From: Streptomyces sp. NBC_01465
Lineage (GTDB): Bacteria; Actinomycetota; Actinomycetes; Streptomycetales; Streptomycetaceae
DNA: 64,000 bases
Direction: 5' to 3'
Assembly: GCF_036227325.1 (NCBI RefSeq)
Contig: NZ_CP109467.1
Location: 3,844,001-3,908,000, forward strand
Below the pieces are notes generated by a model. That model saw only the letters and a program-made list of their open reading frames with translations, had not been told where the DNA came from and searched no databases. Each line of letters opens with the position of its first letter. Position 1 is the stretch's first letter. Shown piece after piece: positions 1 to 7,697 of the stretch. A program made the translations under genes and the position numbers.

Positions 1-207
1 GGGGGCGAGGGTGGCGATGGCTGTCGGATCGGTCCGGTCGGACGTCAACACCTGTGCGCACGGGCCCAGTTCGGCTTCTGTGCGGGTAGGCGTGCGGGTG
101 GTCACGAGGATCTTGGCGCCGCCCTCGATCAGGCGTTTGGCGATGGCGAGGCCCAGGCCCGTCGCGCCGTCGACGACGACCGCTGTTCTGCCTCCGTACT
201 TGGTCAT
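1..207 (-). CDS. SDR-family oxidoreductase, N-terminal part, cut by the window edge
   Basis: This is the first 69 codons of a gene that runs off the left edge of the window. After a start reading MTKYGGRTAVV comes the glycine-rich Rossmann nucleotide-binding loop GATGLGLAIAKRL, followed by a second beta strand (ILVTTRT). That layout is the NAD(P)-binding start of short-chain dehydrogenases/reductases. The catalytic Ser-Tyr-Lys part is outside the window, so substrate and cofactor preference cannot be read. The ATG at 207 was chosen because Rossmann folds usually begin just before this strand. The gene is divergent from the AfsR-like regulator at 302, about 95 bp away, so the two may share a control region. 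Confidence 0.75.
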   Translation of the reverse strand, partial: MTKYGGRTAVVVDGATGLGLAIAKRLIEGGAKILVTTRTPTRTEAELGPCAQVLTSDRTDPTAIATLAP

Positions 208-289
208 GCGGCCGAGCGTGCCCGGGGGTGCTTCGGGCGGGCTGATGGTTCGCTGACGGTTCGCCGACCGGCCTCTGAGCAGGGCTGTG

Positions 290-295
290 TACGGT
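290..295 (+). promoter_or_regulatory. Putative -10 box (TACGGT) of a leaderless transcript
   Basis: TACGGT lies 6 nt before the ATG at 302. There is no Shine-Dalgarno sequence between them, as expected if transcription starts at the start codon. Confidence 0.4.
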
Positions 296-301
296 GGCGC
301 C

Positions 302-3300
302 ATGCGGTTCGGGGTGCTGGGTACGGTGGCGGTGTGGGGCGGGGACGGGGAGCCGGTCAGGGTTCCCGAGGTGAAGGTCAGGGCGCTGCTGGCCGACCTG
401 TTGACGCATGAGGGGCGGGTCGTCTCCGCCGACCGGCTCATCGACGACCTGTGGGGCGAGGAGCCGCCCGGCCGCCCCGCCAACGCGCTGCAGGCCAAGG
501 TCTCCCAGCTGCGACGGGCGCTCGGGCGCGACCGGGTCGTCCACCAGGCGCCCGGCTACCGGCTGCGGATCGACGCGGCGGACGGGGATCTGCTGGACGT
601 GGAGGAGTTCCGGGCGCTGGTGGGGCGGGCCCTGCGGGAGGATGATCCGCGGGCGCGGGCGGGGTTGTTCGGGGAGGCGCTGGGGGTGTGGCGGGGGGCC
701 GCGTACGCCGACTTCGCCGACGAGGAGTTCGTACGGGCTGCTGCGGGGCGGCTCGCGGAGGAGCGGGTCTCGGCGGTGGAGGAGCGGGCGGAGGCGCTGG
801 TCGAGGCGGGGGAATTCGGGTTGGTGGGCGCGGAGTTGGCGGAGCTGGTGGGGGTGCATCCGCTGCGGGAGCGGTTGCGGGCGGTGCAGATACGGGCGCT
901 GTATCTGGCGGGGCGGCAGAGTGAGGCGCTGGCCGCGTATGGGGAGGTGCGGGGGCGGCTGGCCGAGGAGTTGGGGGTTGATCCGGGGGTGGGGCTTGTT
1001 GCTCTGTACGAGGGGATTCTGCGGCAGGATCCTGGGCTTGGTCCTGGGGCGGGGATTCTGCGCCAGGGTCCGGGATCGGCTCCTGGGAGCATGTCCCCCA
1101 ACCCGCCCCTTCCCGAAACTTGGGCTCCCGCCCCAGACCCCGGGCCCCGGTGGGCGGGGGCTTCGCCCCCTGCGCCCCCGATTCGGGGGCTCCGCCCCCG
1201 GACCCCCGCTCCTCAATCGCCGGAGGGGCTGAATTTGGCCGGTGCGCGCTCGAATTTTGCGGGCACAGAGATCGCCCGTGTCGGCTTCGCCCCGCTCACC
1301 CCTCTGATCGGCCGCGCCCAGGCACTCACCTCGGTCTCCCAACTGCTCCTCTCTCACCGCCTCGTGACCCTCACCGGGCCCGGCGGCGTCGGCAAGACCC
1401 GGCTTGCGGTTGCCGTCGCCGGGGAGTCGCAGGCCGACGCCTTCCCCGACGGGGTTCACCTCGTCGAGTTCGCCGGGCAGCGCGGCGACCTCGCCCAGCT
1501 CGTCTCCGACTCGCTCGGGCTGCGCGACGACACCTCCGCACCGCGCGCCCCCGAACTCGCCCTCGCCGACGCCCTGCGCGAGCGTCGGGCCCTCCTCGTC
1601 CTCGACAACTGCGAACACGTCGTCGACGCCGCCGCCGACCTCGCCGGCCTCCTCCTCCATTCCGCCCCCGGCATCCGCGTCCTCGCCACGAGTCAGGAGC
1701 CGTTCGGGATCGCCGGTGAAGCCGTCTTCCTCGTCGAGCCGCTGCCCGAGCGCGACGCCGTACGGCTCTTCGCCGAGCGCGCCGGCGCCGCCGCACCCGG
1801 CTTCTCGCTCGACAGCGGCAACGAGCGCTCCGTCACCGAGATCGTGCGCCGCCTCGACGGCATTCCGCTCGCCCTGGAGCTCGCTGCCACCCGTGTACGC
1901 GCCCTGGGTGCACAGGAGTTGGCGGTCCGGCTCGGCGACCGGTTCCGTGTCCTCACCTCCGGGCGGCGCGGTGCGCCCGCCCGGCAGCAGACGCTGCGCG
2001 CGGTCATCGACTGGAGCTGGGAGCTGCTCAGCGCCCCCGAACGCATCGTGCTGCGCCGCCTCGCCGTCCACCGCGACGGCTGCACCCTGTACGCCGCCGA
2101 GGACGTGTGCGCGGGCGACGGCGTGGAGCGCGACGCGGTGCTCGATCTTGTGGGGCGGCTCGTCGAACGGTCTCTCGTCGTCATGGTGGAAGGAGCTGAA
2201 GGGCCCCGCTACCGGCTCCTCGAATCCGTCGCCGCCTATGCCACCGAGCGGCTCGAGGAGATGGAGGATCTCGACGGCGTACGCGCACGCCATCTCCTCC
2301 ATTATCTGCAGCTCGCCGAGAGCTCCGCCCCTCAACTGCATGGTTCAGAGCAGCAGTTGGCGCTGCGGCGGCTGGATCTGGAGAGCGCCAATCTCCGCGC
2401 CGCCCTCGACGAGGCCGTACGCCGCGGAGCCTCCGACGACGCCGTACGTCTCGCCTCCGCCCTCTCCTGGTGGTGGCTCCTCCGCGGCCGCCTCCACGAA
2501 GCCCGCCGCGCCCTCGCCGCCACGCTCGCCGTCTCCCCGCCCGGCTCCGCCCCGCACGTCCTGCACGCCGCCTTCGTGCTGCTGACCGGCGACCGTCCCG
2601 AGGCGGCGGACGTACGGACCGACGACGGCCGCGCCACCTGGCTGTACGCGTACGCCCTCCTCAACACCAACGGCCCCGACGCCGCCGAGCAGCACAACAC
2701 CCGCGCCCTCGGCCTCTTCACCGCCACCGGCGACCGCTGGGGCACCGCCGCCGCGCTCGGTCTGCGCGCCGCCCTCTCGCTGGCCCGCGACGACCTCTCC
2801 CGCATCGAGGACGACGGGCAGCGCAGCGCCGCCGCCTTCCGTGAACTGGGCGACCGCTGGGGAGAGTTGTTGTCCGTCAACCCTCTCGCCTCCCTCGCCG
2901 AGATCAAGGGCGACTACGCCGAGGCCGAGCGACGCCACCAGGAAGGCCTGGACCTCGCTCGCGAACTCGGCCTCCAGCGCGAGATCTCCGCCCGCCTCTC
3001 CGGCCTCGGCCGCCTCGCGCTGCTCGCCCACGACTGGGACCGCGCCCGCGACCTGCACGAACAGGCACACCGGCTGGCCGTCGAGCAGGGCTACACCTTC
3101 GACGAGGTCCACGCCCTGATGGGCCTGGCCCTCGGCGCCCGCCGCTCCGGCCGGCTCGACGACGCCGATACGCATCTGCGGCACATCCGCGACACGTACG
3201 CGTCCACTCCCGTCGGCGAACACCTCCTGCACACCGAGTTCGGCTTCATCGCCGAACTCCGCGGGGACGCCGCCCTGTCCGCGTCCCACCACCTCACCGC

Positions 3301-3616
3301 CCTGGCCACCGCCCACTCCATCGGCGAACCGCGCGCCCTGGCCCACTCGCTGGAGGGCCTGGCCGGAGCGGCCTCACTCGCCTCGGACGCACGTCTCGCC
3401 GCCCGCCTGCTCGGCGCGGCGGACGCGGCCCGCCGGAGTGTGGACGCCCCGCTCCCGTCCGCCGAACGCGGCGACGTCGACCGGATCACGGCTCGGGCCC
3501 AATCGGCCCTGGGGCAGGAGGAGTTCGAGGCGGAGAACCGGCACGGCGCGGAGCTGACCCCCGATGAGGCCGGACGTCTCGCACGTACTTCGCTCAGCCC
3601 AGAAAGTCGACGATGA
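302..3616 (+). CDS. AfsR/SARP-type transcriptional regulator (winged helix-BTAD-NB-ARC-TPR)
   Basis: This is a large (1,104 aa) regulator of the AfsR/SARP architecture. An OmpR-type winged helix (about residues 1-95) is followed by a bacterial transcriptional activation domain (about 100-245). A Pro/Gly-rich linker follows, then an NB-ARC/STAND ATPase with Walker A GPGGVGKT at 359-366 and a Walker B-like LLVLDN near 430. The second half is helical TPR-like repeats. Such proteins activate secondary-metabolite or developmental genes in response to ATP or ligand binding; the target is not visible. The ATG at 302 was preferred over the in-frame GTG at 287 because MRFGVLG is the usual start of the domain and a -10-like box sits 6 nt before it. 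The linker contains an intergenic-type repeat (see 1150-1237). The 3' end overlaps the convergent hydrolase gene by 23 bp. Confidence 0.9.
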   Translation: MRFGVLGTVAVWGGDGEPVRVPEVKVRALLADLLTHEGRVVSADRLIDDLWGEEPPGRPANALQAKVSQLRRALGRDRVVHQAPGYRLRIDAADGDLLDVEEFRALVGRALREDDPRARAGLFGEALGVWRGAAYADFADEEFVRAAAGRLAEERVSAVEERAEALVEAGEFGLVGAELAELVGVHPLRERLRAVQIRALYLAGRQSEALAAYGEVRGRLAEELGVDPGVGLVALYEGILRQDPGLGPGAGILRQGPGSAPGSMSPNPPLPETWAPAPDPGPRWAGASPPAPPIRGLRPRTPAPQSPEGLNLAGARSNFAGTEIARVGFAPLTPLIGRAQALTSVSQLLLSHRLVTLTGPGGVGKTRLAVAVAGESQADAFPDGVHLVEFAGQRGDLAQLVSDSLGLRDDTSAPRAPELALADALRERRALLVLDNCEHVVDAAADLAGLLLHSAPGIRVLATSQEPFGIAGEAVFLVEPLPERDAVRLFAERAGAAAPGFSLDSGNERSVTEIVRRLDGIPLALELAATRVRALGAQELAVRLGDRFRVLTSGRRGAPARQQTLRAVIDWSWELLSAPERIVLRRLAVHRDGCTLYAAEDVCAGDGVERDAVLDLVGRLVERSLVVMVEGAEGPRYRLLESVAAYATERLEEMEDLDGVRARHLLHYLQLAESSAPQLHGSEQQLALRRLDLESANLRAALDEAVRRGASDDAVRLASALSWWWLLRGRLHEARRALAATLAVSPPGSAPHVLHAAFVLLTGDRPEAADVRTDDGRATWLYAYALLNTNGPDAAEQHNTRALGLFTATGDRWGTAAALGLRAALSLARDDLSRIEDDGQRSAAAFRELGDRWGELLSVNPLASLAEIKGDYAEAERRHQEGLDLARELGLQREISARLSGLGRLALLAHDWDRARDLHEQAHRLAVEQGYTFDEVHALMGLALGARRSGRLDDADTHLRHIRDTYASTPVGEHLLHTEFGFIAELRGDAALSASHHLTALATAHSIGEPRALAHSLEGLAGAASLASDARLAARLLGAADAARRSVDAPLPSAERGDVDRITARAQSALGQEEFEAENRHGAELTPDEAGRLARTSLSPESRR
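1150..1237 (+). repeat. REP-like GC-rich element inside the linker of the AfsR-like gene
   Basis: Two short hairpins lie close together here: GGGGG-CTTCG-CCCCC at 1156-1170 and GGGGGC-TCCG-CCCCC at 1185-1199. They are followed by a CCGGAGGGGCTGAATTT-type tail. This resembles the short palindromic elements common between Streptomyces genes (family recalled from general knowledge, not searched). It is read in frame as residues about 283-312 of the regulator. A related stretch, CCCCGGACCCCCGCT, recurs downstream of the SLATT gene near 24,665. Confidence 0.5.
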
Positions 3617-4376
3617 GCTTCTGCCACTCCTCGGGGCGCTCCGCGAACGGCAGGTGTCCGGTGGCGATGTCGGCGGTCCGCGCGCCGGGGATGCCCGCCG
3701 CGAGCTGCCGCTGAAGCGCGGCGGGGACCAGGGGGTCGCCCGTCGTGGTGATCACCAGCGTGGGCGCGGAGATGCCCGCCAGGTCCTCCCGTACGTCGAT
3801 CCGGCCCACGAGCTCGGTCTGTTCGGGCGTACCGGCCGGCAGCGAGCCCGCGGTCAGCTCGATGGCTTCGCGCAGGGCGTCGGCCGGAATCGCGTTCAGG
3901 GTCTCGTGGCCGAAGGCGGCGTACGTGAGGAACTCCGCCAGCAGCGCATGGTCCCCGGCCTCGTACAGCCTGCGCCAAATGGCCGCGGCCAGAGCCAACT
4001 TGGCGTCTGCGTGGGCGAACGTCGCGGTCAGCACCAGCGCCGTGACGCGCTCGGGGTGACGGGCGGCGGCGCGGATCGCGACGGGGCCGCCGAGCGAGAA
4101 CCCGGAGATCGCGAAGGTCTCAAGACCCTCGGCGACCGCGGCGGCGACCAGCTGGTCCGCCAGCTCGTCCGGGTCGAAGGGGGCGTCCGCGCGCGGGGTC
4201 GCACCGGAGCCCGGGTAGTCGGCGCCGACGACGGTGCGGTGGGCGGCGAGGCCGTCGAGTATCGGCCCGTAGTTCGCCTCGATGCCGCCGCCCGCACCGT
4301 GCGCGAGGAGCAGCCCGGGTCCGGAGCCGCGCACGGTGCGGGCGAACGTCGGTGCGGGCAGGGTGAGTTCAGACAT
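3594..4376 (-). CDS. Alpha/beta-fold hydrolase
   Basis: A 260-aa alpha/beta hydrolase with an intact-looking triad. The oxyanion region is HGAGGG near residue 26, the nucleophile elbow is GFSLGG (Ser near 94), the acid is probably in the VITTTGDPLVP segment, and the histidine is in ATGHLPF close to the C-terminus. The substrate is unknown; the sequence fits the broad esterase/lipase/haloperoxidase-like group. The start at MSELTLPAP was preferred over longer in-frame extensions because the upstream 70 bp holds a strong inverted repeat that looks like an operator. Its 3' end overlaps the AfsR-like gene by 23 bp, convergent. Confidence 0.8.
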   Translation of the reverse strand: MSELTLPAPTFARTVRGSGPGLLLAHGAGGGIEANYGPILDGLAAHRTVVGADYPGSGATPRADAPFDPDELADQLVAAAVAEGLETFAISGFSLGGPVAIRAAARHPERVTALVLTATFAHADAKLALAAAIWRRLYEAGDHALLAEFLTYAAFGHETLNAIPADALREAIELTAGSLPAGTPEQTELVGRIDVREDLAGISAPTLVITTTGDPLVPAALQRQLAAGIPGARTADIATGHLPFAERPEEWQKLIVDFLG

Positions 4377-4396
4377 GGCAAGGCCCCCATCAATCT

Positions 4397-4447
4397 GTAG
4401 TGATCGATACGGAAGGACCGTAGCACGATCCGTATCGACCACTACAG
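4397..4447. promoter_or_regulatory. Large inverted repeat, putative operator of the 4376 hydrolase gene
   Basis: The arms at 4397-4414 (TGTAGTGATCGATACGGA) and 4430-4447 are 18 bp each and match at 17 positions across a 15-bp spacer. The left arm is itself a weak dyad, GTAnnGATCnnTAC, of the kind bound by TetR-like dimers. It lies 20-70 bp upstream of the hydrolase start, where a repressor would act. Its modest GC content argues against a plain terminator for the 4462 gene, though that is possible. No regulator gene is adjacent. Confidence 0.5.
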
Positions 4448-4461
4448 AATGGGTGCCCGGC

Positions 4462-5304
4462 CTACACCGGCAGCGGACTCTCCGCGATGAAGCCGCGGAT
4501 CTCCGCCACCAGGACGTCCGGATTGTCCAGCTGGACGAGCGTCGCAGCCCCGGGGATCTCCACGTACCGCCCGTGCGGCAGCAGTTCGGCGAGCCTGCGG
4601 CCGGTCGCGGGCGGCATCATCCGGTCCTCGGCGCCCCAGGCGACCAGGGCGGGCCGGTCGAAGGTCCGCAGCCGCTCGGCCGCCCTGAGATAGACGTCCT
4701 TCTTTCCGTCGCGTACGAACTTGCGCAGGTCGCGGCGGATTTCGGCGCTGGTGTGCAGCGGCCGGTACCAGCGGCGGATCAGCTCGTACGGAATCGGGCG
4801 CACGGCCATCCCGCCCAGCGAGGTCTTCATCCGCACCAGGAACGGCACCTTGAAGGACTGCAGCAGGAGGAAGAGCCCGCCGGGGACGCCACTCGCCGCG
4901 TAGAGAGCCTTGCCCTGAAGGCCGGGCGGGTAGTTCTCCAGGGCCTCGCAGGAGGTGAGGACGAGGCGGGCGACGCGCTTGTCGTCGACGCCGACGAGGA
5001 GTTGGGCCGTGCCGGCGTCGTTCTGGACGAGGGTGACGGCGTGCAGGTCGAGGCGTTCGAGGAACTCACCCAGGAGCGCCGCGACCCCCTCCGCCGACAG
5101 ATCGGCGTCCGCGTTCATCGGGATGCGGTGGCCGCCGATCGGGAGGACGGGCACGATCACCCGGAAATCCGGGGCCAGTTGATCCGAGACCGCCGACCAG
5201 ACCGTCTCGTCGAAGCCGAGCCCTGGCACCAGGACGACGACCTCACCGGAGCCCCCGGTGTCGGTGAACTCCACGGTGCCTGCGGAGAGTTGGACCTGCT
5301 GCAT
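4462..5304 (-). CDS. Alpha/beta-fold hydrolase, dehalogenase/epoxide-hydrolase-like, catalytic His apparently missing
   Basis: A 280-aa alpha/beta hydrolase. The oxyanion segment VLVPGLGFDETVW sits near residue 28, and the nucleophile position reads LVQNDAGTA, with Asp in place of Ser as in haloalkane dehalogenases and epoxide hydrolases. A cap-like insert follows, then VAWGAEDRMMP. The final strand motif, normally like PGAGHFLQ, reads PGAATLVQLDNPD, so the usual catalytic histidine appears to be threonine. The protein could be inactive, use another base, or have a shifted active site. The ATG at 5304 begins MQQVQLSAG. The upstream neighbour at 5370 is also on the minus strand, 65 bp away. 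Confidence 0.75.
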   Translation of the reverse strand: MQQVQLSAGTVEFTDTGGSGEVVVLVPGLGFDETVWSAVSDQLAPDFRVIVPVLPIGGHRIPMNADADLSAEGVAALLGEFLERLDLHAVTLVQNDAGTAQLLVGVDDKRVARLVLTSCEALENYPPGLQGKALYAASGVPGGLFLLLQSFKVPFLVRMKTSLGGMAVRPIPYELIRRWYRPLHTSAEIRRDLRKFVRDGKKDVYLRAAERLRTFDRPALVAWGAEDRMMPPATGRRLAELLPHGRYVEIPGAATLVQLDNPDVLVAEIRGFIAESPLPV

Positions 5305-5369
5305 GGCGGTGCCTCTCACTGGACGACTGGACGAACCGGTCTGGTGAAAGCGTAACCGCGCCTCTGCTG

Positions 5370-6035
5370 TCAGGCGCCGACGCCCAGATCCCGGGCCCGT
5401 ACCCCCGCCTGGAAGCGCGACGTGGCGTCGAGCGTCTCCATCAGTTCGGCGACCCTGCGGCGGTAGGTGCGCAGCGACATGCCGAGCTGCCGGGCCGCCG
5501 ACTCGTCGGTGTGGCCCGCGCCCAGCGTGCGCAGGATGCGGCGGGACTCCTCGGTGAGGTCGGGGCGGGGGCGGCCGGTGAAGGCGGCGATGCTGTCCGC
5601 GGTCTCCCAGGTGGCCGCGATCAGCGAGCGGATGCTGTTCACCACCTCCGGGGTCCTGACCACCGTGTACGTACGGACGCCGTGCTCCGGAGCCCCGGCC
5701 AGGATCGCGGTCCTGCCGTCGAGGACGATCGCCTCGTGCGGGAGCGGGGCGGCGGCGATGCGGACCTCCGGGCCCGTGGAGGCGATCCGCAGGACCCTCC
5801 GTACGGACTCGGCGTCGGCCACCGCGCGCGGGGTGTAGAGCTTGCGCATCACCAGGCCGGGGATCATGTGCGGGCGCTTGCCGCGCGCGAAGGCGGCGTT
5901 CACCCCGGGCGAGAAAGTCCACGGGTCGGTGGCCGCGACCAGGAACTCCTGCCGTACCCCGGCGATCAGATCCCCTGCCCGGGCCACGAGGTCCTGGTCG
6001 CCCCGGAGGGTCACGATCGGTTCGGTGGTGGTCAT
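5370..6035 (-). CDS. LuxR-type helix-turn-helix regulator
   Basis: A 221-aa regulator with an N-terminal alpha/beta ligand or effector region (about residues 1-145) and a C-terminal LuxR-type helix-turn-helix. The latter is seen in LTEESRRILRTLGAGHTDE followed by AARQLGMSLRTYRRRVAELM. There is no receiver Asp pocket, so it is not a standard two-component regulator. It resembles the TrmB/LuxR-like regulators common in Streptomyces. It is divergent from the aldo/keto reductase at 6122 across an 86-bp gap that contains inverted half-sites, so it probably controls that gene and itself. Confidence 0.75.
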   Translation of the reverse strand: MTTTEPIVTLRGDQDLVARAGDLIAGVRQEFLVAATDPWTFSPGVNAAFARGKRPHMIPGLVMRKLYTPRAVADAESVRRVLRIASTGPEVRIAAAPLPHEAIVLDGRTAILAGAPEHGVRTYTVVRTPEVVNSIRSLIAATWETADSIAAFTGRPRPDLTEESRRILRTLGAGHTDESAARQLGMSLRTYRRRVAELMETLDATSRFQAGVRARDLGVGA

Positions 6036-6041
6036 GGTCCG

Positions 6042-6080
6042 GACATCTTGCCGCCCGCCGCCGCGTGGCAGCAAGATGCC
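6042..6080. promoter_or_regulatory. Inverted half-sites between the LuxR-type regulator and the aldo/keto reductase
   Basis: CATCTTGC at 6044-6051 and GCAAGATG at 6071-6078 are perfect inverted copies. Extending to 13 bp each (6042-6054 and 6068-6080) keeps 11 matches. Centre-to-centre spacing is 27 bp. The second arm is nested in TGGCA-N6-TGCCA. The position between two divergent starts suggests an operator for the adjacent regulator. Confidence 0.45.
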
Positions 6081-6109
6081 ACTTCTGCCGGTCCTGGGCG
6101 GTGCGGCCG

Positions 6110-6115
6110 CAGAAT
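6110..6115 (+). promoter_or_regulatory. Putative -10 box (CAGAAT) of a leaderless transcript
   Basis: CAGAAT lies 6 nt before the ATG at 6122, and no ribosome-binding site lies between. Confidence 0.4.
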
Positions 6116-6121
6116 CGCCCC

Positions 6122-7036
6122 ATGACGAAGACTGATGAAGAGGTACGTGCCGACGCCGCCGAACGCTGGGCACTCGGCGGAGACCTGTCCGTGGCCCGTA
6201 CGGGCTTCGGGGCGATGCGGCTGCCGATGCGCGACTTCGGCATCCCCGGCGTCGACCCGCGGCAGGCGATCGCCGTACTGCGCCGGGCCCTGGAGCTCGG
6301 CGTCGACCACATCGACACGGCCGCCTTCTACTTCCACCAGGACGTCACGGCGAACGCCCTGATCCGTGAGGCGCTCCACCCCTACCGCGACGGCCTGGTC
6401 ATCGCCACCAAGGTCGGCCCAGGCCGCCGGCGCCCCGACGGCAAGTGGCTCACGCCCGCCGGGCCCGCGGAGCTGAAGGCCGCCGTGCACGCCAATCTGC
6501 GCGAGCTGGGCCTGGACTCTCTCGATCTGGTCTATCTGCGGCTCCAGCCGCCGGACGACGGGGACCTCGCCGAGCGCTTCGGCGCGCTGGCCGAACTGCG
6601 CGACGAGGGGCTGATCCGGCACCTGGGGATCAGCAACGCCACCGCCGACCAGCTCGCGGAGGCGCAGCGGGTCGCGCCGGTGGCGGCCGTGCAGAACCGG
6701 TTCAGCGTGGGGAGCCGTACCGACGCCGCCGTACTGGACGCCTGCACGGACCAGTCCATCGCCTTCGTCCCGTACTACCCGCTGGTCGGCAAGGGCGGCG
6801 ACCAGGCCGTCTCCGACGCCGCGCTGCTGAAGGAGATCGCAGGGCGGTACGGCGTGAGCCCGGCGCAGGTGAAGCTCGCCTGGCTGCTCGCCCTCTCCCC
6901 CTCCGTGCTGATCATCCCCGGCACGTCCTCGCCCGCCCACCTGGAGGAGAACGTCGCCGCGGGCGCGCTCCGGCTCGACGCGGCGGACCTGGCGGCGCTG
7001 GACTCGATGGCCGGGGTCAGCCGGTCAGACCACTGA
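6122..7036 (+). CDS. Aldo/keto reductase
   Basis: A 304-aa NADPH-dependent aldo/keto reductase of TIM-barrel type. Catalytic Asp and Tyr are in DHIDTAAFYF and the Lys is in VIATKVG. The position usually held by His reads LVYLRLQP, as in the AKR subfamily that includes pyridoxal-reductase-like enzymes (LRL/LRR in place of LHW). The C-terminal cofactor-binding segment IIPGTSSPAHLEENV is present. It probably reduces small aldehydes or ketones. It is divergent from the LuxR-type regulator, and its 3' end overlaps the convergent GAP-family gene by 20 bp. Confidence 0.88.
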   Translation: MTKTDEEVRADAAERWALGGDLSVARTGFGAMRLPMRDFGIPGVDPRQAIAVLRRALELGVDHIDTAAFYFHQDVTANALIREALHPYRDGLVIATKVGPGRRRPDGKWLTPAGPAELKAAVHANLRELGLDSLDLVYLRLQPPDDGDLAERFGALAELRDEGLIRHLGISNATADQLAEAQRVAPVAAVQNRFSVGSRTDAAVLDACTDQSIAFVPYYPLVGKGGDQAVSDAALLKEIAGRYGVSPAQVKLAWLLALSPSVLIIPGTSSPAHLEENVAAGALRLDAADLAALDSMAGVSRSDH

Positions 7037-7697
7037 TCGCGTCACCGACGTACTTGAACCCGAGGATCACCAGGACGGTCGTCATGATCGCCGCGTTGTG
7101 CCGGGACATCCAGGCCTTCCAGCCGGCCAGTACGTCGGCCGCCTTCGCGCCGCCGAACAGATAGACGGCGAGCGGCAGCGTCGCGCAGAGCGACGCGATG
7201 ACGACCATCAGGGCGGCGGCGACCGCCTTGCCGCCGCCGCCTGCCGTGCTGGAGGCGATGGAGACGGCGCCGCCGACCGCCAGGACGAGGTTCTTGGGGT
7301 TGGCGACCGCGAGCGCGGCCGCGAGACCGGCGGACTTGCCCGGCGTGAAGTGGTCGATCGCCGCCATCCAGCCCGGCGGCTTCGCGTCCTGGCCCTCGCG
7401 CGGGCGGTCCTTCCACTGCTTGGCGCCCATGAGGAGGAACAGCAGCCCCAGCGCCAGCTTCAGCCAGAGCGTCCAGGTGGCGGGGCCTTCGTCGCCGCCC
7501 GATGCGTTCGCGCCGGATCCTGCCAGGACGACGACCGTGACCAGGGCGGCCAGCGAGAGGGTCCAGCCGAGGGCGAAGGCGATGCCGTTGGAGCGGCCTC
7601 GCGGGGTCGCGAGCATCAGGATCACGGCGATCAGCGGGAGCGGGCTGATCGCGATGCCGACCGCGGAGGTCAGCATCTGGCCGATCGCGTCACCCAT
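7017..7697 (-). CDS. GAP-family (Sap/SfLAP-like) membrane protein
   Basis: A 226-aa integral membrane protein with about six hydrophobic segments and a conserved ISPLPLIAVILML start and FALGWTL segment. These are typical of the GAP family, which includes mycobacterial Sap proteins involved in moving glycolipids or other small molecules. A hydrophilic loop (WKDRPREGQDAKPP) sits mid-protein. The start overlaps the end of the DUF1254 gene by 8 bp and has no obvious ribosome-binding site, so translation is probably coupled. Substrate unknown. Confidence 0.7.
   Translation of the reverse strand: MGDAIGQMLTSAVGIAISPLPLIAVILMLATPRGRSNGIAFALGWTLSLAALVTVVVLAGSGANASGGDEGPATWTLWLKLALGLLFLLMGAKQWKDRPREGQDAKPPGWMAAIDHFTPGKSAGLAAALAVANPKNLVLAVGGAVSIASSTAGGGGKAVAAALMVVIASLCATLPLAVYLFGGAKAADVLAGWKAWMSRHNAAIMTTVLVILGFKYVGDAISGLTG

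Noticed and set aside
11..256. Plus-strand open frame at the left edge
   Set aside because: It is the opposite strand of the SDR gene; the minus-strand reading has a clear Rossmann motif.
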